Source of the DNA: Streptomyces sp. 35G-GA-8
Lineage (GTDB): Bacteria > Actinomycetota > Actinomycetes > Streptomycetales > Streptomycetaceae
Length of the DNA stretch: 64,000 bases
Direction: 5' to 3'
Assembly: GCF_023534745.1 (NCBI RefSeq)
Contig: NZ_JAMHJQ010000019.1
Span: 43,937 to 107,936, forward strand
Part shown: piece after piece, positions 8,253-30,100 of the stretch
Numbering within the stretch: position 1 is the stretch's first letter
Layout of the letters: every line of letters starts with the position of its first letter
Translations under genes and position numbers: made by a program
The notes under the pieces: model-generated
The model's input: the letters and a program-made list of their open reading frames with translations, nothing else
Databases searched by the model: none
Told to the model about the DNA's origin: nothing

Positions 8253-9100
8253 GCCCCGCACCCGACCCGCTCACCGGACCAGAGATGAGTGGCGTCCTCC
8301 GGCACTCCGCGCCGTTCGGCCCCGCCGTCGTCGCGGTACTCCCACTCGAACGGCACGCCGTGCGCGGTCGCCACATCGGGGCCGTCCATCAGCTGGAAGT
8401 GCAGGTGAGGTTCGGACGAGTTCCCGGAGTTTCCGCACTCGGCGAGGTGCTGCCCCGCCGTGACGCGGTCGCCCACCGTCACGAGGAGGGAATCGCGCCG
8501 CAGATGGGCGAGGACCGCGTACACGTCGTCGCCGATGTCCAGCACGAGGTAGTTGCCCAACAAGTGGCGCGGCCACCCCAGGTCGCGCAGAAAGCCCTCC
8601 AGACCGAGGAAGGCGAAGCCGGGAAGCGACATCCGGCTCAGATGGTCCCGCTGCCGGCTCGCGGCCGCGACCACCACTCCATCGGCGGGAGCGAGAAGGG
8701 GCCTCCCGAAGGAGGGATACGACCGCGGAAGCCGACCGACCGGCCAGACCCAGTTGAAGGGCGGGGTGTGCGGTGCGCCCGCGGCGTCCCGCGGCGGGTC
8801 GTACTTCAGGTCGATGGCGTAGGTCTGGGCGTGGCTGTGCGTATGGCTGGGGATCTTGGTCGCGGGGCCGTTGAGCGCTGTCCAGCGCCCGGTGACGGGC
8901 AGCCGGACCAGCACGGGCCGCCGGTCCCCGGCCGGACGCTGGGTCCGTACCAGGGCCCAGCGCAGAAGGATCGCGACCGCGATCAGCGCGACACCCACGT
9001 ACCACAACGGCCCGATGCCCCGGACGTTCACCACAACGCACAACGTCCCGGCGCCGAACAGCAGGCCGTGGCGCTTCCACAACAACACCGGCGGACACAT
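8249..9100 (-). CDS. Membrane-anchored M23 family metallopeptidase
   Basis: 283 residues. Two hydrophobic segments near residues 12-48 anchor the N-terminus, and the rest is a LytM/M23 domain. The zinc-site motifs are visible as HAQTYAIDL (HxxxYAxD type, about residue 103), LAHL and EPHLHFQ (HxH, near residue 245), so the domain looks active. M23 enzymes cut peptidoglycan cross-bridges or stem peptides outside the cell. An insertion between the first two motifs (about residues 110-190, with WVWPVGRLPRSYPSFGRP) is longer than in minimal LytM domains. It is the first gene of a two-gene operon with the amidotransferase. Confidence 0.85.
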   Translation of the reverse strand: MCPPVLLWKRHGLLFGAGTLCVVVNVRGIGPLWYVGVALIAVAILLRWALVRTQRPAGDRRPVLVRLPVTGRWTALNGPATKIPSHTHSHAQTYAIDLKYDPPRDAAGAPHTPPFNWVWPVGRLPRSYPSFGRPLLAPADGVVVAAASRQRDHLSRMSLPGFAFLGLEGFLRDLGWPRHLLGNYLVLDIGDDVYAVLAHLRRDSLLVTVGDRVTAGQHLAECGNSGNSSEPHLHFQLMDGPDVATAHGVPFEWEYRDDGGAERRGVPEDATHLWSGERVGCGA

Positions 9101-9229
9101 CCCTCGTTCCTTCCCGGAGGCAGGGCCGCCCTCCGGCCGACGGACGATCCGTCAGTTACGGGCCGAAACCGGCCCCACCATCAGCAATACCATCCGATGT
9201 CCCGGTCGTGCCACCACGGCCACCACGTA

Positions 9230-9448
9230 TCAGACCGAGGTGTCCGATATCTCGCGCAAGCTGCGGGGACGCATGTCGGTCCAGTGCTCGTTGACGTAGT
9301 CGATGGCGGTCTCACGGTCCACGTCGCTCAGCGCGGCCGTCCAGCCCGCGGGGGCCGGGGCGAAGGCCGGCCACAGGGAGTACTGGCCCTCGTCGTTGAC
9401 CAGGACGTGGAAGACGCCGTCGACGTCGTCGAAGGGGTTGGTGCTCAT
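9230..9448 (-). CDS. mbtH: MbtH-like protein
   Basis: 72 residues carrying the MbtH signature: NPFDD at the start, [14 protein letters not shown] and the terminal WTDMRP. MbtH-like proteins bind adenylation domains and are often needed for their folding or activity. It is the last gene of the NRPS operon, 86 nt after the 3150-residue synthetase on the same strand, with AAAGGAA upstream of the ATG. Its likely partners are the four A domains encoded here. Confidence 0.97.
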   Translation of the reverse strand: MSTNPFDDVDGVFHVLVNDEGQYSLWPAFAPAPAGWTAALSDVDRETAIDYVNEHWTDMRPRSLREISDTSV

Positions 9449-9534
9449 GGAGATGCGTTCCTTTCAGGTGTTCGGACAGGGCGTGGAGAGAAGGCGGAGA
9501 GAAAGCAGGGGCAGGGGGCAGGGGCGCTCACGGC

Positions 9535-18983
<9,449 letters not shown>

Positions 18984-18987
<4 letters not shown>

Positions 18988-21900
18988 ACGACATTCCCCG
19001 GTGTGGCCGGACGGGCCTTCAGCCGCTGGGAGAGCACCTGGGCGACTTCGCCCAGCGGGCCGGGCCGCCCCAGCTCACCGTGGGTGCAGTCGATGGGCAG
19101 TATCTCCATCCCGCCGGCGTCCACCAGCGGGCGCCACAGGTCACGGGCGACGTCCGGTGAGGTCTCCCGGGCGGTGAAGATCAGTGGGTCGCCGGTGAAC
19201 CGGCCCGGCTTGTGGGCGTACGAGAGGGCAGAGTTGTTGGCGAAGATCCGGGCGACGGCCGCGACCCGCTGCTCGTCGAACGAGGCGAGCAGCCCCGTCT
19301 GTTCGCGGGCGATCTCCACGAACCGCGGATAGGTCAGCGACTCGCCCGCCCAGCCGGCGGGGTCGTACCCGAAGAACTCCAGCACCATCGCCAGCACATC
19401 CCCGCCGGTCACCCGCGCCGTGGGCCCGCCCGCGCTGTCCTTGGCCCGGTCCGCGGGAAAGGCGTCCAGAACGGCCAGCAGTCCGACGCTCTCGCCGCTC
19501 AACTGGAGCTGTACCGCCATCTCATGGGCCACCAGCCCGCCGAACGACCAGCCCAGCAGCTGGTACGGGCCGGTGGGCTGCACGGAGCGGATGTGATCCA
19601 CATAGTCCGCCGCCATCTCCTGGAGGGACGCGGGCAGCACCTCCTCGCCGTCAAGTCCTCGCGCCTGGAGGCCGTACACCGGCTGGTCCGTACCCAGCGG
19701 TCCGGTGAGCCCGGCGTAGGACCAGGCGATCCCCGCCGCCGGGTGGACGCAGAACAGGGGCGGACGCCCACCGGACTCGCGCAGCGGCAGCAGGACGCCG
19801 ATACCGCTCCCCGGGTCCCGCTGTGTGCCCGCGAGCAGCACCTCGGCCGCCGCCTCGGTGCCCCCGGCGGACTCGCCGGCGCTCTCGCCACCCGCCATGA
19901 AACCGCCGACGCTCCGGGTGGGTTCGGTCGCCGCCGTGGTCAGCAGCCGGACGAACCGGTCGGCGAGCGATTCCACCCGCTCGCGCTCCATCAGATGCGG
20001 ACGGTAGTCGAACCGGAGGAGCAGCCGCTCGCCGCGCGCGGACACCACCAGGTTCAGCGGGAAGTGCGGGGCGTCGTCCCCGTATGCCCGCGCCAGTTTC
20101 AGACCCGGCGCGGGTTCCGCCAACTCCTCCGTGTCGAGCGGGTAGTTCTCGAACGCCATCACGGTGTCGAACGGGTTCCCCACATCCGTGATCCGGCGGA
20201 TCTCACCGAGGCTGATGTGGTGATACGGCAGCAGCCCGGCCTGCTCCCGCTGGAGCCTCACCAGCAGCGCGCCCAGCGACTCCGCCGGATCCAGCAGCAC
20301 CCGCGTCGGCACGGTGTTGATGAAGAGCCCGACCATCGTTTCCACACCGGCGAGTTCCGCGGGCCGCCCCGAGACCACGGAGCCGAACACCACATCGGTG
20401 TTCCCGGTCTCCTGGCCCATCAGAATGCCCCAGCCCGCCTGGAGCACCGTGTTGGTCGTCACGCCGTGCCGGCGTGCCATGTCGACCAGGGCCACGGTCG
20501 TCTCCGCGCTCAACTGCACGGTGACATTGCGCGGCGCCATCGGCTCCGCCGTACCCTCTTCCAGCGCGACCCGGGTCGACGCCGTCAGCCCCGCCAGCGC
20601 CTCGCGCCAGGCGGCCTCCGCCTCCGTGCTGTCGACCCGTCCGAGCCACGACAGATACTCCCGGAAAGGGGTGGTGGCCGGAAGATCCACCGGCGGAAGG
20701 TCCCCGGCCGTGACCGAACCCTCGCCGCCCGCCTCCCGGTAGAGAGCGAACAGCTCCCGCAGCACGATGGGCAACGACCAGCCGTCCATCAGGATGTGAT
20801 GTGTCGTCAGGACGACCCGATGACGGTTGTCGCCCAGCCGGATCAGCATCATCCGCATCATCGGTGGAGCGGTGGGGGTGAACCTGCGGCTGCGCTCCAG
20901 ATCGAGCAGGCGGTCGATCGCCGACTCGCGCGCGTCCTCCGCGAGCGCGCCCAGATCCTCCTCCCGCCAGGGCAGTTCGGCCGCGGCACCGAACACCTGG
21001 ACCGGCTCGGCCAGGCCCTGGTGGACGAAGGCGGCGCTCAGGTTGGTGTGACGCCGCAGCAGTGCCCGGCCCGCGGCACGGAGCCGGTCGGGGTCCAGAT
21101 CGCCGACGAGTTCCAGCCACACCTGCACGGTGTAGACGCTGTGTTCGCCGACCGGTTCGTCCGCCGCCCCCGCTTCCTCAAGGGCGCCCTCGTCCGTCTC
21201 CGTATCGGTGCCCAACCCGCTGACCAGAACGTGGTACAGCAGCCCCTGTTGCAGCGGCGACAGCGGAAGGATCTCTTCCAGGCCCGGGTAGTCGCGCTCC
21301 AGCCGCTCGACCTCGTCCTGACTGAGGCTGGTCAGCGGGAAGTCGGAGGGCGTACGGCCACCCGCCCCGGGCTCCGCGGCGTGCGCGGCCAGCGCGTCCA
21401 GGATCTCGAACCAGGTGTCCGCCAGCTCTTCGACCAGCCGCTCGTCGAGAATGCCGTCGGGCCAGGTGAAACTGACGCCGAGTTCGGGTCCCCGCGCCGT
21501 GTCCTGGGTCAGTGCGGTGATCTCCAGCGGATGCGCCAGCGGCATGTCCGCGTCGGCCCCGGCGCTCATGCCCGTCTCCGGCGCGGGACCCCAGTCCGCC
21601 TCCCCCGACGCGGCGGGCAGCAGGAACCGGCCGAAGTAGTTGAATCCGATCTCCCTCGGCGCGGCGGCGGCCAGGGCGCCCGAGGTCTCCGGGTTCAGGA
21701 AGCGCAGCAGACCGAAACCGATGCCCTTGTCGGGGATCGCACGCAACTGCTCCTTCACCCGGCGCAGCGCCCGCCCCAGCTCCTGACGGGAGTCACGCCG
21801 GTCCTGGGGGCCGACGGCGCCGGGCGCGAGCCGTATCGGATACATGCTGGTGAACCAGCCCGCCGTACGGGACAGATCGGCGCCCGGAACGACCGGCTCA

Positions 21901-24900
21901 CGGCCGTGCCCCTCCACATCGATCACCACATCGCTCTCACTACCGGCACAGCGCTGCACCGCCAGCGCGAGCGCCGTCAGCAGCACATCGTTGATCTCGC
22001 AGTGGAAAGCCGCCGGAATCGTGCTGAACAGATGCCGGGCGCGGTCGGCGCCGTATGTCACCGCACGGGAACGCGCGCGCCCCGTGGTGTCCACGGCCGG
22101 GTCCAGTGGCCGCTTCGCCAGCCGGGGCCCCGGCGTGGCCAGTATGCCGGTCCACAGGGGGAGTTCGGAGGTGCGGCGCTCCTCGCGCGCCTGCGCGGAC
22201 AGCGCACGGCTCCAGTGCCGCAACGAGGTCTCCACCGGACGCAGCGCGGGAACCCGGCCCGCTTCGAGATCCTGGTACGCCCCGACCAGATCGGGCACCA
22301 GAATGCGCCATGACACCCCGTCACAGGCCAGGTGGTGTGCCATGAAGATCAGCCGGCCCGGTACGTCGTCGCCCGCGTCGAGCCAGACGATTCGCACCAT
22401 CGTGCCCGCCTGGACGTCCAGTTGGCCCTTCGCCCGGCCGGCCTCGTCGGTGAGGAACCGCCCCAGGTCATCGACGCCCCTGACATCGACACGCCGCACA
22501 CATGACGCGCCGGACACCGAGCCAGGGGGCCGTACCGAGAGCCGCCACTCGGCCGACGACCGGTCGAGCCGCAACCGCAGGGCGTCATGGTGGTCGAGGA
22601 GCTTCTGTACGGCGGCGACCAGCCGGTCCTCGCGCACCCCGCCGGGGACCTGGAGCAGTACGGCCTGGTGGAAGCCGTCGACCGGGCCGTCCAGGTCATG
22701 GAGCCAGCGCATGATCGGGGTGAGCGGTATGTCGCCCACGCCCGAGGCGGCGCCCCCGGACTTGGTACGCGTGGTCTCACGGGCCGCGGCGGCCAGCGCC
22801 TTGACGGTCTTGTACTCGAAGATGTCCTGCGGGGTGAGCACCAGCCCCACCTGACGCAGCCGGCTCACCAGCTGGATCGACATGATGCTGTCGCCACCGA
22901 GGTCGAAGAAGCTGGCGTCCAAGGGGACCTCGGACTGCCGCAGGACCTCGGAGAACACCCGCGCGACCTGCTCGACGCGGGTTTCGGCGGGCGTCACCAC
23001 AGGCGCCGGCGGGGCCGTCGGCTCCGGCGCCACGGGCGCGGCCGGTCGGGCGGGAACGACGGGGACGAGGGCTCCGGCGGGCTCCGCGGGCTTCGTCCGC
23101 TCGACGGGTCCGGCCGACGCGGCGGGCTCGACGGCCGGTGCCGTGGCGGCGGGCTCCGGTGCGATGGCGGGTTCGGTGTCGCGGTCGAGTTTGCCGCTGG
23201 GGGTGCGCGGCAGCGACTCGGCGAGCCGTACCTCCGCCGGGACCAGATACGCGGGCAGTCGCTCGGCGGCCCACTCCCGCAGCGCCTCGGGCTCCGGACG
23301 CCCGGCTCCCGCCGCGGGCACCGCGTGGGCGACGAGCCGTGCGTCGCCCGCCGCGTCCTTCCGTACCGAGGCCATGGCCTCGCTCACCCCGGGGTGAGCG
23401 GCGAGTACGGTCTCCAGCTCGCCCAGCTCGATCCGGAATCCGCTGATCTTGACTTGTGCGTCGGCCCGCCCCAGGTAGCGGAGCTGTCCGTCCTCGCGCC
23501 AGAGGGCGAGATCCCCGGTCCGGTACATTCGGCTGCCGGGCGGACCGAACGGATCGGCCACGAAGCGTTCCGCGCTCAGTCCGGGCCTGCGCAGATAGCC
23601 GCGGGCCAGCCCGGCACCCGCCAGATACAGCTCGCCCCGCCGTCCCGGCTCCACCGGCTGGAGCGCCCCGTCGAGTACGTACGCGCGCACATGCGTCAGC
23701 GGACGGCCGATGGGCGGCGCACCGCCGGCCGCCGAGTCGCCGGCCTGTGAGTCATCGGCCGGGGACTCGTCGGAGGACCAGGCGGTGGCGTACACGGTGG
23801 CCTCGGTCGGTCCGTAGACATTGAGGAGTCTGCTGCCGGGCATGGTCCGCGCCACACGGTCGGCGAGGGCGGCGGGAAGCGCCTCCCCGGCCATCGCGAG
23901 CGTCTTCGCCGACAGTTCGACGCCGCCGAACTCCATGAGCTTCGCGAACACGGAGGGAATCGCGCACAGCAGCCCGCCCGACCAGCGCGGCGGGTCACCG
24001 TCGAGCAGTGACAGCAGATTGCCGACCACCTCGACACTGCCGCCGGTGGCCAGCGCGGGGAAGATCTCGGCCACCGACACATCGAAGCTGAACGAGGTCG
24101 CGGCCAGCGTGTGGGCGAGGGCCCCCGCGCCGAACTCGGCGGCCACCCAGGCGATCAGCGGCACCACCCCGCGATGAGCGACCACGACGCCCTTCGGCGT
24201 CCCGCTGGATCCCGACGTGTAGATCACATACGCCGGATGCGCGGGCAACAGGGGCGCCACGCGGTCCGCGTCGGTGGGCGGCTTCGGCGAGCAGCCCACC
24301 AGCTCGTCGGCGGTCTTCGCGTCGTCCAGTACGAGTATGTCGACGTCTCCCGGCCGGCCGTCGATGCCGAGGTCCGCGCCGGCGGCGTCGGTCACCACAC
24401 ACCGGGGGCGTGCGTCGTCGATCATGAAGCGGAGCCGCCGCGCCGGGTAGGCGGGGTCGAGCGGCAGATACGCGGCGCCGGTCTTCAGCACCGCGAGCAT
24501 CGCGACGATCGCCTCGGCCGACCGCGGCAGCAGCAGCCCCACCACCTGCTCGGGTCCCGCCCCGCGGCGGATGAGCAGATGGGCCAGGCGATTGGCCCGC
24601 TCGTGGAGTTCGCCATAGGTGAGCCGCGTCGTACGGTCCCGGACGGCGATCTCGTCCGGGTGCCGGGCCGCCGCGCTCTCCAGCAGTTCCGTGAGCGTGC
24701 CCCGCTGGGGGCGCCGCTCCGGCGCCCCCGTCCAGCCGTGTACGGTCGCCCGGAGACCGGCGTCCAGCAGATCGAAGGAGCCCACGGGCAGGCCGGGGGC
24801 GGCCACGGCGGCGGACAGCAGACGCCCGAAACGCCGGGCGTGGGCAGTCAGTTCGGCGGCGGTGTAGCGGGCCGGCGCGCCCAGGAAGGTGATCCTCGGA

Positions 24901-26099
24901 CGGCCTTCGCCGGGCTGCTCGTCCACCACCACGCGCAGATCGTGTACCGGTTCCTGGTCCACCCTGCGGGCGACGGCGATCAGCGCCCCGAACCGGATCT
25001 CCGGGCCGGGGGTCCGGATATCGGCAACGGGCCCGTAGAGCTGTGGGCGAGTGCCCGGCACTCCCAGCTCCCGGCACAGTTCGTCGTGCCGCAGCCGCTG
25101 GCGGGCGCGGACGCGGCGGCTCTCCTGGGCCGCCCGCTGGACGAGTTGGCCGAAGCCCATGGCGGGACGCACCGTCAGCCGTAGCGCCGCGATGTCCTCG
25201 GCCGCGCCCGGCACGCGCCGGGAGACCCGGCTCTGCCGTCCGTCGACCGGCAGGCCGAGCAACAGGTCCGTAGCGCCGTTCAGCCGGTGCGCGTACGCGC
25301 CGACGGCGGCCAGCAGCACGGCCCGGGAGGCCGTTCCGCTGTAGCGGGCCGCCGCGCGCAGCCGGTCGGTGTCGGTGGTGCTGAGGACCACCGGGGTCGA
25401 GGGCTCGGCCGGAGCCCGGACAGCGGCGTCGACGGCGCCCGGCGCCGATTCCCCGGCGAGGGTCACCGGCTCGGCGCGGCCCGCGACATATCCACGCCAG
25501 AACGTGAGATCCCGGCCGCGGTCGTCCGACGCGCGGTACTCGGCCTCCTCCGCGAGCAGCACCGCAGGTGACGCCAACGCCGAATCCTGTGGCGGCCATC
25601 CCTCGGCGCGTGCGGTGTAGACCTCCGCCACCCGGCGGGTGATCAGCGAGCAGCCGTAGCCGTCGAGCACCGAGCGGTGATGGCGGTGGAACCAGTGGAA
25701 GCGGTGCGCCGAGAGACGGATCAGCGCCTGCGCCGACGCCGCGTTCCCGGCCGGGCGGGGCGAGCGGGCGAGCTCGGCCCGTACCCACTCCTCTGCCGCG
25801 GTGACCGGGGCGGGGTCGGTGCTGAGGTCGACCAGGGGAAGCGGCAGGCCCTCGGCGAGTTCCAGGGCCGGCGGCCCCTGCGTACCCGGATCGCTCCCCG
25901 GCAGCCGCACGCGCAGCGCCTCGCTCTCCCGGACGACCTGGGCCAGCGCCCTCTCGAACGCCGGGACGTCCAGAACGCCGTGGATCTCCACGACCTCCGC
26001 GACGAACCGGCCCGGCCCCCAGGGGTCGGCCGGCGAGTCGCGCCAGACCTCCCGGCCCGCGGCGGACATTGCGTGACGCGCACTCTGCTGGTCAGCCAT
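18984..26099 (-). CDS. Non-ribosomal peptide synthetase, (inactive C)-A-T-E-C-TE
   Basis: 2371 residues from the ATG at 26099, which has GGGGAGGAG upstream; a longer frame to 26207 has no such site. Domains: C-like 20-440; A about 455-960; Pro/Ala linker; T 1036-1105 (Ser1071 in LGGDSI); E 1122-1590 (HHLACDG 1255-1261); C 1603-2063 (HHILMDG 1767-1773); TE 2099-2371 (Ser2185 in GWSFGG, Asp2212, His2340). In the first C-like domain the motif is HRSVLDG: the second, catalytic His is Arg142, so it should not condense. The A-domain positions read D-V-A-A-A-A-V-V-Y-K, which I cannot assign. Only about 35 residues separate the last C from the TE, so a carrier domain is truly absent there. The gene overlaps the dehydrogenase gene before it by 8 nt and the next NRPS by 4 nt. 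Confidence 0.95.
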
Positions 26100-27123
26100 G
26101 GCTGGCTCCTCCCCGCGAGACGAGATGGTGTTCCGGATGCTGCCTCTGCTCCGGGTACTGATAGAAACCGCGGCCGGACTTGCGGCCGACGCTGCCTTCC
26201 GCGACATGGCGGGCCAGCAGGGGGCACGGCCGGAAACGTTCGTCCCCGGTGAACTCGCGCAGCACTTCGAGTGAGTCGACCACGGTGTCCAGCCCGATGA
26301 GGTCCGCCGTACGCAGGGGCCCCATGGGGTGGCCGAAGCAGTCCTGGAAGACGCGGTCCACGGTCTCGGCGTCGGCCGTTCCCTCGCCCAGCACGGCGGC
26401 GGCCTCGTTGAGGGTCAGCATCAGCACGCGGTTCGTCACGAAGCCGGGCGCGTCACGGACCACGAGAGCCCGCTTGCCGAGTTCCGCGAGGAGGTCCACG
26501 GTCCGACGGACGGTCCACTCGCTGGTCCGCGGCGCGCGGATGACCTCGACGGAGTCCTTGAGGGGGGCCGGGTTCATGAAGTGGGTGCCGATCACCCGGT
26601 CGGGACGGCCGGTGACGGAGCCGAGCCGGGTGATCGGGATACACGAAGTGCAGGACGCGAAGACCGTGTCGGGACCGCACACCTGGTCCAGCTGCCGCAG
26701 GATCTCCTCCTTGATCGGCACCTTCTCGCGCGCGCACTCGACCACGAAGAGAGCCGGGGCCAGATCCGGCAGTTTCGCCGACCAGGTGACACGGTCCTCA
26801 AGGGACGGGGAGGGGGACGGGGAAGAGGGCGCGGGTGTCCCGGCGCCTGCCCCCGCTCCGGGTCCCGCGCCACCGGGCCCGGCTCCGGCTCCGGCTCCGG
26901 TCGACGGCGAGGAGCGCCGTCGTAACAGCCTCGCCATCCGCACCCCCGCGCGGAGGCGGGCCGGGCCGCTGCTGAGGGCCGCCGGATCGGGATCGACGAC
27001 CACCACGGGATATCCGGCCTCCGCGAAGCACTGCGCCACGCCGACCCCCATGGTTCCGGCACCGACGACACCCACGGGCGCGCCGGGTGTCATGGCCGGC
27101 TCACTGTCCTTGCGTTCGCGCAC
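26092..27123 (-). CDS. 3-hydroxyacyl-CoA dehydrogenase family protein (hydroxymalonyl-ACP supply)
   Basis: 343 residues. The NAD-binding motif is GAGTMG (21-26), followed by the acidic end of the second strand (VVDPD). The catalytic region is [16 protein letters not shown], and the C-terminal helical domain has GFVTNRVLM and [17 protein letters not shown]. Homologues such as ZmaG of zwittermicin oxidise ACP-bound glyceryl (or seryl) units on the way to hydroxymalonyl- or aminomalonyl-ACP. Its place between the KS gene and the NRPS genes fits that job. Residues 71-107 are a Gly/Ala/Pro/Ser low-complexity insertion not normal for the family. Codon 67 is TTA (26923-26925). The GTG start at 27123 has AAGGAG 11 nt upstream; an ATG at codon 11 is the alternative. 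Confidence 0.85.
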   Translation of the reverse strand: MRERKDSEPAMTPGAPVGVVGAGTMGVGVAQCFAEAGYPVVVVDPDPAALSSGPARLRAGVRMARLLRRRSSPSTGAGAGAGPGGAGPGAGAGAGTPAPSSPSPSPSLEDRVTWSAKLPDLAPALFVVECAREKVPIKEEILRQLDQVCGPDTVFASCTSCIPITRLGSVTGRPDRVIGTHFMNPAPLKDSVEVIRAPRTSEWTVRRTVDLLAELGKRALVVRDAPGFVTNRVLMLTLNEAAAVLGEGTADAETVDRVFQDCFGHPMGPLRTADLIGLDTVVDSLEVLREFTGDERFRPCPLLARHVAEGSVGRKSGRGFYQYPEQRQHPEHHLVSRGGASHG

Positions 27124-27156
27124 GGTTACGGATCTCCTTCGGCTCTGTCCGGGATG

Positions 27157-30100
27157 TCAGTCGGCGAGTGACGCGGCGGCGCCGAACCACAGGCGGGGCA
27201 GTGGCGCGGCGGGCTCACGGAGGGCGGCGCGCAAGAGGGCGACCAGATCGTCGGCCAGGGCGGCGACCGTCGAGGCGTCGAACATCTCGGTGCGGTACTC
27301 CACCGAGATCTGCAACGCGTCCGGCCCGGGGCCTTCGACGACCGACCAGACCAGGTCGTGCCCCGCCGTACCGCCGGCCGGGGTGAGCCGTCCTGCCTCC
27401 TCCCCCGGCCACCGCACGGCACCGGCCTCGATGCCGGCCGCCGCGCCGAGCGCCGCGGGCAGGCGGTGGTGGGCGTAGACGACATCGAAGAGCGGCGCCC
27501 GCCCGGGCTCCTGAGGCACACCGGCCGCGCGGACGATCTCGGCGAGCGGCACATCCCGATGGTTCTCCGCGTCGGCGGCCACCTCTCGGATCCGCCCGGT
27601 GAGCCGGTCGAAGGAAGGCTCGTCGGCGAGCGCGATCCGCAGGGGCAGCGTGCGCGCGAACGGGCCGATCGACTCGCCGGCGTCCGGCGCCGGCGCCGTG
27701 GTGAGTCCGATGACCGCTTCCTCCGTCTCGGAACGCAGGGCGAGAAGCGTGGCGATACCCGCGAGCAGCCCCTCACGGGCTCCGGAGCGGCCCAGTCCGA
27801 CGGCGAGTTCCGCCGGAACCAGGAAGGTGTGGGCGGCGCAGGCGCCCGTACCGGACAGCGGGCGCGGCCGGTCGGCGGGCAGGTCGAAGGCGCGCAGCCC
27901 GGCGAGGGTGTGCTTCCAGTGGTCGAGGCGGCCGTTGAGCGGAGCATCCGCACCCGGAGCATCAGCGCCCTGAGCATCACCGCCCTGGCCTCCAGCGCCC
28001 GGCTCGCGCCGCGGGCGCGCGTACTCGTCGTACGGGACGGGGGGTTCGGGCAGGGCGGGCAGTCGCGCCGGGTGTCCGTGCAGCCGCGCGCCATAGAGGG
28101 CGAACAGGTCCCGGAAGAACACACCGGGCTGCCCTCCGTCGTAGGCCGCGGGGTGGGTGGTCACCACGAGGATGTGCTCGGTGGGGCCAGTGGTGATCAG
28201 CAGCGCGCGCAGCGGACGGGCCGCCACCGGTTCCACTGGTCTCCGCGCTTCCGCCAGGGCGAGTTCACGTGCGGCGGCGGGCGGGTCGTCCCGGTCGGAG
28301 GTGTCGACCGCCGTGAAGAAGTCACCGCGTACGGGACGCAACACGGCGTGCCGCTCCGCCAGCTCCCGCAACGCGGTGCGCAACCGGGCCCCGTCCACCT
28401 CGCCACGCAGCTCCAGCCAGACGCTGACCGGGGCTCCGTGTTCTTCGTGATCTCCGTGGTCTCCGGAGTCGACGACCGGGGCCGGGGTGCTCGGGGCGGC
28501 GGACTCTGCGGCGGTCGGCTCGACGGGGATCTCCCCGTACGGCGTGTCCTCGTTCGCCGCGACGGCACCCAACAGCTCCATCAGCGAGGCCGACAGGGCC
28601 TCGACCGTACCGGCGTCGAAGAGCTGCGTGGCGTACTCGATCACCACGTCGAGCGACTCCTCGCCCGCCCGCTCGGCGACGACCACCGTGAGGTCGAACT
28701 TGGCCGTGCCCTTCGGCAGTCCGGGGAAGTAAGGACCGGTGTCCTCGTGTCCGGCGGGACCGAACAGGTCCTCGCCGAACGCGAGCCCCGCCGGAAGGGT
28801 CTGGTGGACGTACATCACATCGAAGATCGGGTTCCGGCTGGGATCGCGCTCCGGTGCGACCTCACGCACAATCTTGTCGAACGGGATCTCCTGATGGTCC
28901 AGTGCGCCGAGCACCACACCTCGTACCTGGCGCAGCAGCTCCCGGAAGGTGGGATCGCCGGAGAGGTCGGAGCGCAGGGCGATGGTGTTGTTGAAGAAGC
29001 CGAGCAGGCCCCACAGTTCGGGGCGGCTGCGGCCGATGGTCGGGGTGCCGATCACGATGTCCCGCTGACCGGACCAGCGCGAGAGCAGCACTTTGAGGCC
29101 GGTGAGCAGCACCATGAAGAGGGTGGCGGTCTCCCGGCCGCCCACGGCCCGCAGTCCGTTGACCAGTTCACCGGGGATGGTGAACCCATGGGAGGCTCCG
29201 GCGAAGTCCATCCGGGTGGCACGCGGCCGGTCGGTGGGCAGTTCGAGCGCGGGGGGATCGCTCAATCGCCCGCGCCAGTAGTCCAGTTCACCGTCGAGGC
29301 GGGAGCCCTCCAGCAGTTCGCGCTGCCAGCGCGCGTAGTCCCGGTACTGCACGGGCAACGGCTCGAACCGGTGTACGCGGCCTTCCAGGCGGGCCGTGTA
29401 GAACGCCAGGAACTCCTTCATCTGGATCTGGGGCGCCCAGCCGTCGTTGACCGCGTGGTGCATCGCCCAGCAGAAGAGATACTCGTCGGGCGCGACACGC
29501 ACCAGGGTCACCCGGACCAGCGAGTCACGGGCGAGGTCGAACACAACGCCGGTCTCCACCCTGATGACCGCGCGCGCCGCGGCCTCGGGGTCCGGGTCGG
29601 CGGAGACGTCCTCGTACCGGAAGAAGTCGCCCAGCCGCGGGCGGATCACCAACCGGGGCCGCCCGTCGGCCTCGACGAAGTTCGACCGCAGGGTCTCGTG
29701 CCGCTGGGCGAGATCTTCCCAGGCGAGCCGTACGGCGTCGGGATCCAGCGGGCCGCGGTGCCGGGAGACGCCCGGCAGGTTGTAGAGCGTGGTGGTCGGG
29801 TCCAACTGGTGGTGGAACCACATGCGTTCCTGCCCGTACGACAGCACCAGTTCGTCGCCGGGGAGGATCGGCGGCAGCGTGGGGCCGTCGTCCCGGGCGG
29901 CGGGCTCGGCCGACAGCTCCGGCCATGTCCCCTTCTCCGGCGGGGCCTGTGGCAGCCGGGCCGAGAGTGCGTCCGCGAGATCGCCGACGATGGGGTGGTC
30001 GTAGATGTCGACCAGTTTGAGGTGGGCGCCGTAGCGCCGCTCCATTCCCTGGACGAGCTGGAGCGCGATGACGGAGTTCCCGCCGATGGTGAAGTAGTCG

